Part shown: positions 47,371 to 57,055 of the stretch, in pieces
How the letters are laid out: the number at the start of each line of letters is the position of its first letter
Numbering within the stretch: the first letter of the stretch is position 1
Origin: Acetobacter syzygii
GTDB taxonomy: Bacteria; Pseudomonadota; Alphaproteobacteria; Acetobacterales; Acetobacteraceae
Direction: 5' to 3'
Length of the DNA stretch: 64,000 bases
Assembly: GCF_000964225.1 (NCBI RefSeq)
Contig: NZ_BAMZ01000014.1
Coordinates: 140,482-204,481, forward strand
Position numbers and translations under genes: made by a program
Notes under the pieces: model-generated
The model's input: only the letters and a program-made list of their open reading frames with translations
What the model was told of the DNA's origin: nothing
Databases searched by the model: none

Positions 47371-47399
47371 GATCTGCTCCTTCTGCTGCCCTGTTGCCT

Positions 47400-49859
47400 T
47401 TAACGCAGTACGGCGCCAGTTGCCTTGCTCACAGCGGCAACAATCCGCTCGGACACAGCCTCCAGCTCTGCATCTGTCAGGCTTTTATCCGTTGGTTGCA
47501 GCGTAACCTCCACACCAACCGAACGTGTGCCTTCTGCCACATGCTGGCCTGTATAAATATCAAACAGGCTCACATCTGCCACAAGCTGGCGATCCGCGCC
47601 CCTTACTGCACGCAGCACGCTCTCTACCGGAATATCCTGCGCAAGCACAAAAGCAAAATCACGCCGTACAGGCTGGAAGGCAGAAAGGGCTGGCGCGCTT
47701 TTCTTTTTCTTTTTGGGCTGAGGCACACCTTCCACAAACACTTCAAACGCAACCACAGGCACATCAATACCCGTTGCCTGCAGCACAGATGGGTGCAACT
47801 CGCCAAAATATGCCAAAATATTTTTTGGCCCCTGCCGCAATACGCCCGAACGACCGGGATGGTACCAGGCGGGCGCATCCGCCGTTGTGGTAATGGCATC
47901 CGGGTTGACGCCAAACTGCCGCAGCAGTTCCAGCGCATCGGCCTTTGCCGCCCAGAGCGAGACGGCACTGCTGGTCATGCCGGGGTAACGTGGCGTATGG
48001 CCAGACCGCACACCTGCGGCAAGGGTCTGCTGCGCACCTTCGGCAAAGGCTGGACCAATCTCAAACAGTCCAATATCACCCCACCCTCGGGCACTGTTGT
48101 GACGAACAGCCGCCACCAGATTGACCAGTGGCGTTGGCCGCATCTGGTCCAGATCGGAAGCAATGGGGTTAAGCAGGCGCAGGCTTTCCGGCGCACCGCC
48201 AAAGTGCATAGCCTCCTCGTGCGAGACAAAGGAAAAGCCGACTGTTTCCGTCAACCCACGGGCAGCAAGAACACGCCGCGCCAGCGTAAAGCGTGCCTGT
48301 ACAGGCGTAAGCGATGCCCCAGGCACCACACTGGTAGGCGGCAGAGGAACCGCAGGAACAGCATCCAGCCCTTTAAGCCGCAGAACTTCCTCTACCAGAT
48401 CGCTCTCGGCTTCTATTGCCGCAACACCTTGGGCTGCCTGCTCCGCAACATCTGCCGCAAGATCCTTACCCTGAGACAGAACCGGAGCCTGTGCCACGTC
48501 ATTACGCCAGGAGGGCACAGCAAGCTCAACCTGCGCATCGGTCCGTGCACGCACTTCAAAGCCTAGCTTTTCCAGTAGGGATACACTCTCATCCGCAGGC
48601 ACATCCAGCCCACCAAGGTCATGCACGCGAGCAAAGCGCAGCGTGGCGGAGCGCTGCCATGCAGGTGCCGCCCCAGCCGAGACAACCTCACTCGCCTCGC
48701 CCCCGCACAGATCAATGATCATACGGGTTGCGGCCTCAAGAGCTGCAACGGGTAACGCCTGATCCAGCCCACGCTCGAAGCGGTAGCTTGAATCGGACGA
48801 AAGGCCGAGCCTGCGGCTGCTCAGGGCCACACGCACCGGGTCAAACAGCGCGCATTCCACAAAAACATCGGTCGTGGCTTCGGTCGCCCCTGTGGCTTCC
48901 CCCCCCATAATCCCGGCAAGGGACTGCACGCCATTCTGGTCGGCAATCACGCAGTCTTCGGACGTGACGGTGCAATCCTGCCCATCGAGTGTGCGGAAGG
49001 TCTCGCCCGCGCCACGGCAGATGGTCAGCCGTGAACCAGCAATTTTACCGGCATCAAACACATGGAGCGGGCGCCCCAGATCGAAGCAGAAAAAATTGGT
49101 AATATCGACCAGCGTGGAAATGGAGCGCAGGCCAATGCTTTCCAGCCGGTTGCGCAGCCATTCCGGGCTGGGACCATTTTTGACCCCGCGGATGGTCCGC
49201 CCCAGCACCCATGGGCAAGCCTCCGGATAGGTGATTGACCATTCGACCGGAGATGGAAAAGTCCCTTCGACCGTCTCGGCCAGCCATGGGCGTAATGTTC
49301 CCAGCCCGGCGGCAGCCAGATCGCGCGCAATACCCCGCACCCCTAGCGCGTCCCCACGGTTGGGGGTAATGGCAATGTCGATTACCACATCGTCCAGTCC
49401 GGCAAAATCAGGGTAGGACTGACCGGGCAGAGTGTCGGCGGGGAGTTCGGCAATGCCGCTGGTTTCCTCCCCCAGACCCAGTTCACGCAGGGAGCACAGC
49501 ATACCACCGCTGAGTTCGCCGCGGACCTTGCCGGCTTTAATGGTAATATCCAGCCCCGGCACATAGGCCCCCGGCGGCGCGAAGATAACAGCCAGATCCT
49601 TGCGTGCATTGGGCGCACCACACACAACCTGCACATCCGAAAAACCGGGACCGGCATCCACCCGGCAAACCTGAAGGCGGTCTGCATTGGGGTGCGGCTG
49701 GGCATCCAGAATACGGGCGGTCAAGAAGGGGGCAAGTGCCGCACCCTTATTCTCAACACTTTCCACTTCCAAGCCGATCTGGTTGAGCGTTGCGCAGATT
49801 TCGGCCAGCGTTGCCTGCGTTTCCAGATGGTCATACAGCCATGACAGCGTGAACTTCAT
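47400..49859 (-). CDS. pheT: Phenylalanine-tRNA ligase beta subunit
   Basis: Beta chain of the tetrameric synthetase, 819 residues. N-terminal MKFTLSWLYDHLETQATLAEICATLNQIGLEVESVE, an OB-fold tRNA-binding region (QVVCGAPNARKDLAVIFAPPGAYVPG), the B3/B4 editing domain, B5 and a catalytic-like core, and the C-terminal anticodon-binding ferredoxin-fold domain (FQPVRRDFAFVLAQ to the end). ATG 49859 fits the family start; an upstream ATG at 49967 lies inside pheS. Four bases separate it from pheS. Confidence 0.96.
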   Translation of the reverse strand: MKFTLSWLYDHLETQATLAEICATLNQIGLEVESVENKGAALAPFLTARILDAQPHPNADRLQVCRVDAGPGFSDVQVVCGAPNARKDLAVIFAPPGAYVPGLDITIKAGKVRGELSGGMLCSLRELGLGEETSGIAELPADTLPGQSYPDFAGLDDVVIDIAITPNRGDALGVRGIARDLAAAGLGTLRPWLAETVEGTFPSPVEWSITYPEACPWVLGRTIRGVKNGPSPEWLRNRLESIGLRSISTLVDITNFFCFDLGRPLHVFDAGKIAGSRLTICRGAGETFRTLDGQDCTVTSEDCVIADQNGVQSLAGIMGGEATGATEATTDVFVECALFDPVRVALSSRRLGLSSDSSYRFERGLDQALPVAALEAATRMIIDLCGGEASEVVSAGAAPAWQRSATLRFARVHDLGGLDVPADESVSLLEKLGFEVRARTDAQVELAVPSWRNDVAQAPVLSQGKDLAADVAEQAAQGVAAIEAESDLVEEVLRLKGLDAVPAVPLPPTSVVPGASLTPVQARFTLARRVLAARGLTETVGFSFVSHEEAMHFGGAPESLRLLNPIASDLDQMRPTPLVNLVAAVRHNSARGWGDIGLFEIGPAFAEGAQQTLAAGVRSGHTPRYPGMTSSAVSLWAAKADALELLRQFGVNPDAITTTADAPAWYHPGRSGVLRQGPKNILAYFGELHPSVLQATGIDVPVVAFEVFVEGVPQPKKKKKSAPALSAFQPVRRDFAFVLAQDIPVESVLRAVRGADRQLVADVSLFDIYTGQHVAEGTRSVGVEVTLQPTDKSLTDAELEAVSERIVAAVSKATGAVLR

Positions 49860-49863
49860 ACTC

Positions 49864-50934
49864 TCACACCCCTTCGTGCAGCAGCGCGGGTGCGAGCGGG
49901 TCTGCCCCGTAATGTCGCAGCCAGCGGATATCGCTTTCATAAAACGAGCGCAGGTCGGGAATACCATTCTTCAGCATTGCCAGACGCTCAACACCCATAC
50001 CAAAGGCAAACCCCTGCCACACACATGGGTCCAGACCACAGTTTGCCAGCACACGCGCATGAACCATGCCCGCCCCCAGCACTTCCAGCCAGTCTTCCCC
50101 GCCACCAATTTCGCCCGTTTTACGGGACCAGCCGATATCCACCTCCAAAGAGGGTTCGGTAAACGGGAAGTAAGAAGAACGGAAACGCACAGGCAGGGAA
50201 GGTTTGCCAAAAAATGCTCGCAAGAACTCGATCAGGCAGCCTTTAAGGTGCCCAAGAGTAATCCCCTGCCCGACCACCAGACCTTCGCACTGGTGGAACA
50301 TGGGGGAATGCGTTGCATCATGGTCGGCGCGGTAGGTGCGACCGGGCGCAATAATACGGATGGGTGGCTTTTGGCCCAGCATGGTGCGGATCTGCACGCC
50401 CGATGTCTGGGTACGCAGAACACGGGTAACATCCAGCCCCGGTGATGGGGGTAGATAAAACGTATCATGGTCCGTTCTGGCGGGGTGATGGTCCGGTGTG
50501 TTCAGGGCCGAAAAATTATGCCAGTCGGTCTCAATATCCGGCCCTTCTGCGACCTGAAAACCCATGACGCCAAATATGGCGGTCATTTCCTCAATCGTGC
50601 GGCTGATTGGGTGAATGTAACCGGCGACCTCCGCCGGTGGGGGGACGGTAACATCCAGTTTTTCCGCAATCAGGCGGGCCTGAAGGGCGGCGGCTTCCAG
50701 CTCCTTGCCCCGGGCCTCCACAGCCTGCGTCAACTCATCACGCAGGCGGTTAAGGGCCACACCACGGGCCTTGCGCTCATCGGGCTGCATTTTTCCCAAC
50801 GCTTTGAGCAGCCCGGTCAGGCGGCCGGATTTACCAAGTGTGCCAACGCGCACGGCATCCCATGCCCGCAGGTCTGTGGCACCAGCCAGTTCGGACAGGA
50901 CATCCTGCCGAAGAATTTCTAGATCGTCGCTCAT
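49864..50934 (-). CDS. pheS: Phenylalanine-tRNA ligase alpha subunit
   Basis: Catalytic alpha chain, 356 residues. N-terminal coiled coil; class II motif 2 in RIIAPGRTYRADHDATHSPMFHQ and motif 3 in FAFGMGVERLAMLKNGIPDLR. ATG 50934 follows GAGG at good spacing; the longer frame from 51024 is not conserved. Part of the rpmI-rplT-pheS-pheT group, although a terminator after rplT suggests its own promoter or attenuation. Confidence 0.96.
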   Translation of the reverse strand: MSDDLEILRQDVLSELAGATDLRAWDAVRVGTLGKSGRLTGLLKALGKMQPDERKARGVALNRLRDELTQAVEARGKELEAAALQARLIAEKLDVTVPPPAEVAGYIHPISRTIEEMTAIFGVMGFQVAEGPDIETDWHNFSALNTPDHHPARTDHDTFYLPPSPGLDVTRVLRTQTSGVQIRTMLGQKPPIRIIAPGRTYRADHDATHSPMFHQCEGLVVGQGITLGHLKGCLIEFLRAFFGKPSLPVRFRSSYFPFTEPSLEVDIGWSRKTGEIGGGEDWLEVLGAGMVHARVLANCGLDPCVWQGFAFGMGVERLAMLKNGIPDLRSFYESDIRWLRHYGADPLAPALLHEGV

Positions 50935-51027
50935 GGAACCTCGCGCTGAGGAGAAAATGCTACCCGGCGGATACAATTTCCCGCCACGGGAGAAAAGCCC
51001 TTTGGCCCAAAAACTATTCGTCAAATA

Positions 51028-51058
51028 ACAAAAAGGCCGCCCGGAAAGGGACGGCCTT
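51028..51058 (-). terminator. Terminator between rplT and pheS
   Basis: On the minus strand AAGGCCGTCCC pairs with GGGCGGCCTT (one bulge) and five T follow. It lies 30 bases past the rplT stop and about 95 bases before the pheS start. Confidence 0.8.
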
Positions 51059-51088
51059 GTTGCATACCGGGTCTGTCAGGACCGGCAA

Positions 51089-51448
51089 TCAGGCTGCCAG
51101 AGCGGCCTGTGCCTTCTTGACGATTTCGGCAAAGGTTGCTGCATCATCAAAAGCGATGGCGGCCAGAACCTTGCGGTCAATCTCGATCCCGGCCTTGGCC
51201 AGACCGTTAATGAAACGGCTGTAGGTCAGACCATGTTCACGCACGGCAGCATTGATACGCTGGATCCACAGAGCGCGGAATTCGCGCTTTTTGTTCCGGC
51301 GGTCACGGTATGCGTACTGAAGCGCCTTTTCAACGCGTTCCAGAGCAATGCGGTAGTTGGTGGAAGACCGGCCGCGGTAACCCTTGGACAGTTCCAGAAC
51401 TTTTTTGTGGCGTGCGAGTGTGGTTACACCGCGTTTAACACGTGCCAT
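51089..51448 (-). CDS. rplT: 50S ribosomal protein L20
   Basis: Ribosome assembly protein, 119 residues, normal length. Begins [27 protein letters not shown] and continues with [23 protein letters not shown], the family signature. It follows rpmI by 14 bases. In many bacteria L20 represses its own operon by binding a leader; no such element was identified here. Confidence 0.97.
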   Translation of the reverse strand: MARVKRGVTTLARHKKVLELSKGYRGRSSTNYRIALERVEKALQYAYRDRRNKKREFRALWIQRINAAVREHGLTYSRFINGLAKAGIEIDRKVLAAIAFDDAATFAEIVKKAQAALAA

Positions 51449-51462
51449 ATCTTAGATGCTCC

Positions 51463-51663
51463 TTAAAGCCCGTAGGGGGCCCACTGCTTAACCGTACGGC
51501 CGTCCTGCGGCTGAAGAACCTGCGTGCCGCGTGCGGAGCGCTTCATCTTCTGGGTACGTTTGATCATGCCGTGGCGCTTGCCACACGGACCGGAGAGCAC
51601 CTTGCCGGTCGCGGTGATTTTAAACCGCTTTTTGACCGACGACTTGGTCTTCATTTTGGGCAT
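51463..51663 (-). CDS. rpmI: 50S ribosomal protein L35
   Basis: A 66-residue very basic protein: [23 protein letters not shown] and [18 protein letters not shown] match L35. ATG 51663 is preceded by AGGAG. infC, which often precedes rpmI, is not upstream within the following 550 bases, where the next gene reads the other way. Confidence 0.96.
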   Translation of the reverse strand: MPKMKTKSSVKKRFKITATGKVLSGPCGKRHGMIKRTQKMKRSARGTQVLQPQDGRTVKQWAPYGL

Positions 51664-52210
51664 TTCTTTACTCCTGAAATACGCTGGACCTAACCGCTCT
51701 GCCCCCAAAAGAACAAAGCAGCCTCTGCACGGCCGGGCATGCCCCACAGGCCCGGTCGCGTGCGCGAATGCGCTTCCTTAAAAGAAAGGGGGCGGGCTTT
51801 CAAGCCTTCTGTTGCAATAATTATATGCCACGGGGAGCAGCCGATTCTTCGACCGGTCGGATTCTTGCCACCCCCAACCCAGCCCGCCAGATGTGTATTC
51901 CGTAAGGCCAGCGACACTTACCCCCAGTAAAATGCATGACGCACATGCAAATTCCAGCCTATCTATATTTTTACGAATATAGATAATAACCAAAAAATGC
52001 CAATTTTTGTAATATTCTTGCGATCTATATAAATCATATTCACTTAGTCGTGTAATAACGCGGCTTCTATGCGTTTATCTATGATGCAATTCCAGATAAG
52101 ACTGGTCCCCAATCAACGACAGACCGCAGATGCTGTTCCTCTGGCTGTGTTGGGCAGACTTGATCCATCTGCCCGCCAGTAGGGACGTTTACACATAAGG
52201 TGGGGATAGA
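51664..52210. promoter_or_regulatory. Intergenic region with divergent promoters and an inverted repeat before the aldehyde dehydrogenase operon
   Basis: A 547-base gap without a convincing gene. The half near the aldehyde dehydrogenase operon is much more AT-rich than its surroundings (about 51950-52080). It holds the inverted repeat TATCTATAT/ATATAGATA at 51960-51985 with an 8-base spacer, and the hexamer ATCTAT recurs at 52023 and about 52077. These look like operator half-sites for a regulator of the operon. No tRNA or known riboswitch was seen. Confidence 0.45.
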
Positions 52211-53539
52211 GTGATCAAACGTCTATTAGCCGGAGCGGCCGCCATTGGCGCCATAGGTGGGCTGGGTTTTCTTTATTATGCATGGTACCCGCCCATTGAA
52301 CCCGTAGAGCCACCCGCACCGGGCAGTTTTTCTGCCGAGCAGATTGAGCGCGGCCGCATTGTTGCAGCCGAAGGCTACTGTGCGGAGTGCCATACCCGTA
52401 CCGATATGGGTGGCGGCCCCGAACTGGCTGGCGATTACAAAATGGACACGCCTTTTGGCGCCATCTATTCTTCCAACATTACACCAGATGTGCAGACGGG
52501 TATTGGCAACTGGTCGGAAGAGGCCTTCCAGCGGGCCATGCACCTTGGTGTTTCCCGCAAGGGGGTTCACCTTATTCCGGCCTTCCCGTTTGATCATTTT
52601 ACAAAAATGACCAATCAGGATGTGTCCGACCTGTACGCCTACCTGATGACGCGCCCTGCCGTGCATATGACACGCCGCGCCAACGAACTCCCCTTCCCGC
52701 TGAGCCTGCGTATTCTGCAAGCTGGCTGGAAGCTGCTCTACTTCAGCCCCGGCGTGTACAAACCAGACCCAAGGCATGATGCCTTGTGGAACCGCGGTGC
52801 CTACCTGTCCGAAGGGAATGCCCACTGTGGTGCGTGCCATACCCCGCGTGACTTTATGGGAGCCGAAAAGAAAAGCGCTCCATACGATGGCGCGGTGGTG
52901 GACAACTGGATTGCCCCTCCCCTGAACGAGCATAACCCAACCCCCACCACATGGACGGAGGATGAACTCTTCCAGTACCTGCGCTTTGGGGTTGCACCGC
53001 TCCATGGTCCGGCCGGTGGCCCCATGTCCCCTGTTCCGCACCGTTTCCTCTCCACCGTACCGGAAGAAGATGTGCACGCCATTGCACATTACTTTGCGGA
53101 TGTCGGTCACGCTGCCGAGCGTGAAAAACACGACAAGGCCGCCCTTGCCCGCGCCATGGAACAGTCCAAGACCGATCTGATCGGCCCCAGCGTGGACCCG
53201 GATGCCAAGCTTTATCAGGGTGCCTGTGCAGCCTGCCATTACAATGCAGCCCCCTCCCCCGTACTGGGGCGCCCGGATCTGGCGCTGAACAACGCCCTGT
53301 GGCTCAGCGAGCCGACAAACCTCTATCAGGTCATGCTGCACGGGCTTACGGCTGAAGAAGGCCAGACCGGTGTTGCCATGCCCAGCTTCTACAATGCCCT
53401 GTCCGACCAGGATATGGCGCGGATTGCCGCTTACCTGCGCCGCACCCGCACCACCCTGCCGCCATGGACAGACCTGGAAAAGAAAGCAGCCGCGGTGCGC
53501 AAGACCGTTACCACCATTCCTGTCAATTCATCGCACTAA
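52211..53539 (+). CDS. Membrane-bound aldehyde dehydrogenase, triheme cytochrome c subunit
   Basis: A 442-residue cytochrome with three CxxCH heme sites: CAECH at 57-61, CGACH at 206-210 and CAACH at 339-343. An N-terminal hydrophobic helix (residues about 5-24) anchors or exports it, and the heme domains face the periplasm. It should pass electrons from the molybdopterin subunit to ubiquinone. GTG start at 52211 after GGGGATAGA. First gene of a three-gene operon, 20 bases before the Fe-S subunit. Similar cytochromes serve alcohol dehydrogenase, but the neighbours fix it to the aldehyde enzyme. Confidence 0.92.
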   Translation: MIKRLLAGAAAIGAIGGLGFLYYAWYPPIEPVEPPAPGSFSAEQIERGRIVAAEGYCAECHTRTDMGGGPELAGDYKMDTPFGAIYSSNITPDVQTGIGNWSEEAFQRAMHLGVSRKGVHLIPAFPFDHFTKMTNQDVSDLYAYLMTRPAVHMTRRANELPFPLSLRILQAGWKLLYFSPGVYKPDPRHDALWNRGAYLSEGNAHCGACHTPRDFMGAEKKSAPYDGAVVDNWIAPPLNEHNPTPTTWTEDELFQYLRFGVAPLHGPAGGPMSPVPHRFLSTVPEEDVHAIAHYFADVGHAAEREKHDKAALARAMEQSKTDLIGPSVDPDAKLYQGACAACHYNAAPSPVLGRPDLALNNALWLSEPTNLYQVMLHGLTAEEGQTGVAMPSFYNALSDQDMARIAAYLRRTRTTLPPWTDLEKKAAAVRKTVTTIPVNSSH

Positions 53540-53559
53540 GACGGACCACGGAGCACGAG

Positions 53560-54036
53560 ATGGTAAAATTCAAACTCAATGGCCGTGACGTATCTGTCGA
53601 TGTGCCAGACGATACCCCCCTGCTGTGGGCGCTGCGTGATGACCTGGATCTGACGGGCACCAAGTTCGGTTGTGGTGTTGGCCAGTGTGGTGCGTGCACC
53701 GTACTGGTTGGCGGCAGGGCAACCCGCTCCTGCATTACACCGCTCAGTTCGCTGGAAGGGGCCGATGTTACGACCATTGAAGGGCTGGACCCCAATGGCA
53801 AACATGCCGTGCAGGAAGCATGGAAAGACATTCAGGTTCCGCAATGCGGTTACTGCCAGTCCGGGCAGATCATGCAGGCAGTCAGCTTGTTAAAAGACTA
53901 CCCGGACCCCACGGATGAAGAAATTGACGGTGTTATGGGCGGCAGCCTCTGCCGCTGCATGACCTATGTGCGTATTCGCAAAGCTATTAAAAAAGCAGCT
54001 GCCGCCCTGCGCAAGGAGGAGGCATCCAATGGGTAA
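53560..54036 (+). CDS. Membrane-bound aldehyde dehydrogenase, 2Fe-2S subunit
   Basis: A 158-residue small subunit of the xanthine oxidase family. The first, plant-ferredoxin-like cluster uses C38, C43, C46 and C58 (GCGVGQCGAC then SC); the second uses QCGYCQSGQ and LCRC in the C-terminal helical domain. ATG 53560 has GGAG 7 bases upstream. It overlaps the molybdopterin subunit gene by 8 bases (ATGGGTAA). It carries electrons from the molybdenum site to the cytochrome. Confidence 0.94.
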   Translation: MVKFKLNGRDVSVDVPDDTPLLWALRDDLDLTGTKFGCGVGQCGACTVLVGGRATRSCITPLSSLEGADVTTIEGLDPNGKHAVQEAWKDIQVPQCGYCQSGQIMQAVSLLKDYPDPTDEEIDGVMGGSLCRCMTYVRIRKAIKKAAAALRKEEASNG

Positions 54037-56359
54037 GCTCGAACGTATTGCCGCTCAGCAGGACCGTGCGGCAGGTCGTGGTCCTTCACGCCGTAGTTTT
54101 CTGCTGACTGCTGCTGGCTCTGCCTTCCTGTTCGGGTTTGCCCGTCAGGGTAAGGCGGCACAGGTTTATCCGCAGAGCGCACCCGCCGCCCTGCAGGAAG
54201 CCAGCGCGTTTGAACCGACCATCTGGTGTTCCATTGCACCAGATGGGTGGGTTAACGTGAACATCATCCGTGCGGAAATGGGCCAGCACATTGGCACAGC
54301 CCTTGCCCGTATTATTGCGGATGAAATGGAAGCCGACTGGAACAAGGTCCGCATTACCTACGTGGATACAGACCCCAAATGGGGGCTGATGGTCACCGGT
54401 GGGTCATGGTCAGTATGGATGACATGGGACCAGTTCCGTCAGGCCGGGGCCGCTGCCCGTACTGTTATGGTGGAACAGGGGGCCAAACTGCTAGGCGTTG
54501 CGCCTTCGGCCTGTATTGCACGCAATGGTCAGGTCATTGCTGGCAGCCGCTCCATTAGCTACGGCGATATTGTCAGCCGCGCCCACCCGACCAAAACATT
54601 CACCCCCGAAGAAATGGCCAAGCTGCCGCTCAAACCATCTTCGGAGCAGCGGCTGATTGGCAAAGACGTCAAGGCACTGGACATTCCAGCCAAAACCGAT
54701 GGCACTGCCATTTACGGTATTGATGCCAAGCTGGATGGCATGGTGTACGCACGCCCCAAACTGCCCCCGACGCGTTATGGCTCCAAGGTTGTCTCTGTGG
54801 ATGATAGCGAGGCCAAAAAGGTCAAAGGCTATATCCGCTACATTGTGCTGGAAGACCCATCGGACACGGTTCCGGGCTGGGTTGCTGTTCTGGCATCCAG
54901 CTACCCTGCCGCCATCCGGGCTACGGATGCGCTCAAGGTTGTCTGGACCCCGGGCAAGACCGCCAACGTAACCGAGCAGGATATTCTGGACTACGGGCGC
55001 AAGCAGATTGCCAACAAGGCAGGCGGCTCCCGCGTGTTCAATGACCCCGGTGTGGACGAAACCTTTGCCAAGGCAGCTAAGGTGGTCGAGCAGACATACA
55101 CATGCTCGTCCGTTCTGCATTACCAGCTCGAACCCATGAACGCGCTGGCTCGCCAGCATGAAGGGAAGTGGGAAATCCATTGCGGCAACCAGTGGCAGAC
55201 CCTCTTTTTACCCGTTATCGCCAAAGCCCTTCAGGTTCCTGAAACCGATGTGGTCATGCGCAGCTACCTGCTGGGTGGTGGCTTTGGCCGCCGCCTGAAC
55301 GGGGATTATGCTGTTCCTGCGGCTCTTATTTCCAAAGCTCTGGGTGGCAAGCCGGTCAAACTGGTCTTTACCCGCTCGGACGACGTGCTGTTTGACTCCA
55401 TTCGCTCCCCATCCGTACAGACCGTGCGGGCCGCACTGGGGCCAGATGGCAACATTACGGCCTGGCAGCACCATGCCTCCGCTGGTTGGCCAACCCGTGT
55501 GATGGCCAGCGCATTTATGGAAAAAGGTGCGGATGGCAAACCGTATGACCAGTTTGCCATTGCTGGTGCCGACCATTGGTACGATGTCGGCCCAATGTTG
55601 GTACGTGCGCTGGATAATGATCTGGCGAGCGAAACCTTCCGCCCCGGCTGGCTACGCTCGGTCAGCTCTGGCTGGACCCCATGGGCGCATGAGAGTTTTC
55701 TGGATGAAATTGCCCATGCCCGCAAACTCGACCCGGTTGACTACCGGCTAAGCCTGCTGGACAGCAAAGGCCGCAATGCGGGCAGCGCTCCCAACTCTGT
55801 TGGGGGGGCCAGCCGTCAGGCCAATGTGCTCAAACGTCTGGTAGAAAAATGCGGTTACGGCAAAGTATCCCTGCCTGCGGATACAGCCATTGGTATTGCC
55901 ACAACCTTTGGGCAGGAACGCAACATGCCAACATGGACGGCCGGTGCCGTGCAGGTGCATGTTGACCGTAAAACGGGCGTTGTCACCTGCCAGAAAATCT
56001 GGCTGGTGCTGGATGCTGGCACAATTATTGACCCCGATGGCGCTGCTGCACAGACGGAAGGCGGCGCACTGTGGGGGCTAAGCATGGCCCTGTTTGAAGG
56101 TACTGAAATTGTAGATGGTAATGTTCGTGACCGAAATCTGAACACTTACACCCCGCTACGCATTTCGGACGTGCCAGACATGGATGTTGAATTTCTGCCT
56201 AGCACGGAAAAACCGATGGGTCTGGGTGAGCCCGGTGTTACAACCATTGCTCCGGCCGTGGGCAACGCCATCTTTAATGCTGTTGGCGTTCGCCTACGCC
56301 ACCTGCCCGTCCGCCCAGCGGATGTGCTGAAAGCGCTGAAGGAAAAAGGGAACGCCTGA
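54029..56359 (+). CDS. aldH: Membrane-bound aldehyde dehydrogenase, molybdopterin subunit
   Basis: Catalytic subunit that oxidises acetaldehyde to acetate in the periplasm, 776 residues. A twin-arginine signal (RRSFLL, residues 21-26) exports the folded cofactor-bound protein. Core stretches include FEPTIWCSIAPDGWVNVNIIRAEMGQHIG, GGSWSVWMTWDQFRQAGAAAR, LLGGGFGRRLNGDY and a C-terminal PMGLGEPGVTTIAPAVGNAI with the expected catalytic glutamate. These closely match my recollection of the large subunit of the Komagataeibacter/Acetobacter enzyme. Isoquinoline oxidoreductase is a related alternative. A strong terminator follows. Confidence 0.9.
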   Translation: MGKLERIAAQQDRAAGRGPSRRSFLLTAAGSAFLFGFARQGKAAQVYPQSAPAALQEASAFEPTIWCSIAPDGWVNVNIIRAEMGQHIGTALARIIADEMEADWNKVRITYVDTDPKWGLMVTGGSWSVWMTWDQFRQAGAAARTVMVEQGAKLLGVAPSACIARNGQVIAGSRSISYGDIVSRAHPTKTFTPEEMAKLPLKPSSEQRLIGKDVKALDIPAKTDGTAIYGIDAKLDGMVYARPKLPPTRYGSKVVSVDDSEAKKVKGYIRYIVLEDPSDTVPGWVAVLASSYPAAIRATDALKVVWTPGKTANVTEQDILDYGRKQIANKAGGSRVFNDPGVDETFAKAAKVVEQTYTCSSVLHYQLEPMNALARQHEGKWEIHCGNQWQTLFLPVIAKALQVPETDVVMRSYLLGGGFGRRLNGDYAVPAALISKALGGKPVKLVFTRSDDVLFDSIRSPSVQTVRAALGPDGNITAWQHHASAGWPTRVMASAFMEKGADGKPYDQFAIAGADHWYDVGPMLVRALDNDLASETFRPGWLRSVSSGWTPWAHESFLDEIAHARKLDPVDYRLSLLDSKGRNAGSAPNSVGGASRQANVLKRLVEKCGYGKVSLPADTAIGIATTFGQERNMPTWTAGAVQVHVDRKTGVVTCQKIWLVLDAGTIIDPDGAAAQTEGGALWGLSMALFEGTEIVDGNVRDRNLNTYTPLRISDVPDMDVEFLPSTEKPMGLGEPGVTTIAPAVGNAIFNAVGVRLRHLPVRPADVLKALKEKGNA

Positions 56360-56381
56360 GGCATCAGACTTTCCGCTTTAC

Positions 56382-56418
56382 AAAAAAGCCGGCCCCCATA
56401 CGGAGGGCCGGTTTTTTT
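56382..56418 (+). terminator. Terminator of the aldehyde dehydrogenase operon
   Basis: GCCGGCCC pairs with GGGCCGG over about ten bases, followed by seven T and preceded by six A. The A run could make it work in both directions, for the convergent hslVU-sufE unit too. The remaining gap to sufE (56419-56614) shows no gene. Confidence 0.93.
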
Positions 56419-56614
56419 ATAGCGGGCAAAGCAGTGTTGGTCACATGACAAAAAACACTACTGCCAGAAGCATTATCAGCCACCATAGCTGGCGCTGTAC
56501 CTGCTTGTGCAATCTGCCGCACCGGCCCAAAAACAGGGGCTGCATGGCAAACTTATATAATGAGCACTTTGGGTATCGGGCCTGCTATCTGCCACATATA
56601 TTCACGCCGCGGGA

Positions 56615-57055
56615 TCAGGCCGATACGGCGGCAGCCGAGCGAATAGCGCGCGCCATGGCTTCCACCCCGTTGCCGCGGTTCGTGGAAAGGGCCTGCACCA
56701 ACCCCAGATCGCGCAGAAAACTAGGATCCGTCTCCTGAATTTCCTCCCGTGTGCGGCCAGAATACACGCGCAGCAGAAGAGCGACCAAACCGCACACAAT
56801 GGCAGCGTCGGACAAGCCCGCAAAGTAGAGCTTACCGTCCGCCTCTTTTTCCTCCAGCCAGACCTGACTCTGGCACCCGGGAACACGGTGTGCGTCATTA
56901 CACCATTCAGGTGGGAACGGGGGCAGCTTACGCCCCATTTCTATGATGTACTGGTAACGCTCCATCCAGTCATCAAACACGTCCAGCTCATCGCCAATCG
57001 CTTCAATCGCTTCTGCCGCAGTATCTTCCTGCGGGGTAACAAAAGGTGCTTCCAT
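56615..57055 (-). CDS. sufE: SufE-family sulfur acceptor
   Basis: Takes persulfide sulfur from a cysteine desulfurase for Fe-S cluster assembly, 146 residues. The active cysteine is C61 in RVPGCQSQVWL; DDWMERYQYIIEMGRKLPP at the start is typical. The ATG shares one base with the hslU stop (TAATG), making it the last gene of the hslV-hslU-sufE unit. A suf operon is not nearby. Confidence 0.92.
   Translation of the reverse strand: MEAPFVTPQEDTAAEAIEAIGDELDVFDDWMERYQYIIEMGRKLPPFPPEWCNDAHRVPGCQSQVWLEEKEADGKLYFAGLSDAAIVCGLVALLLRVYSGRTREEIQETDPSFLRDLGLVQALSTNRGNGVEAMARAIRSAAAVSA

Noticed and set aside
47394..48566. A 390-codon open frame antisense to pheT
   Set aside because: The real gene has full PheT domains; the antisense product is rich in Arg, Gln and His without structure.
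52226..53341. A 371-codon open frame antisense to the cytochrome c subunit
   Set aside because: Three heme motifs prove the other strand.
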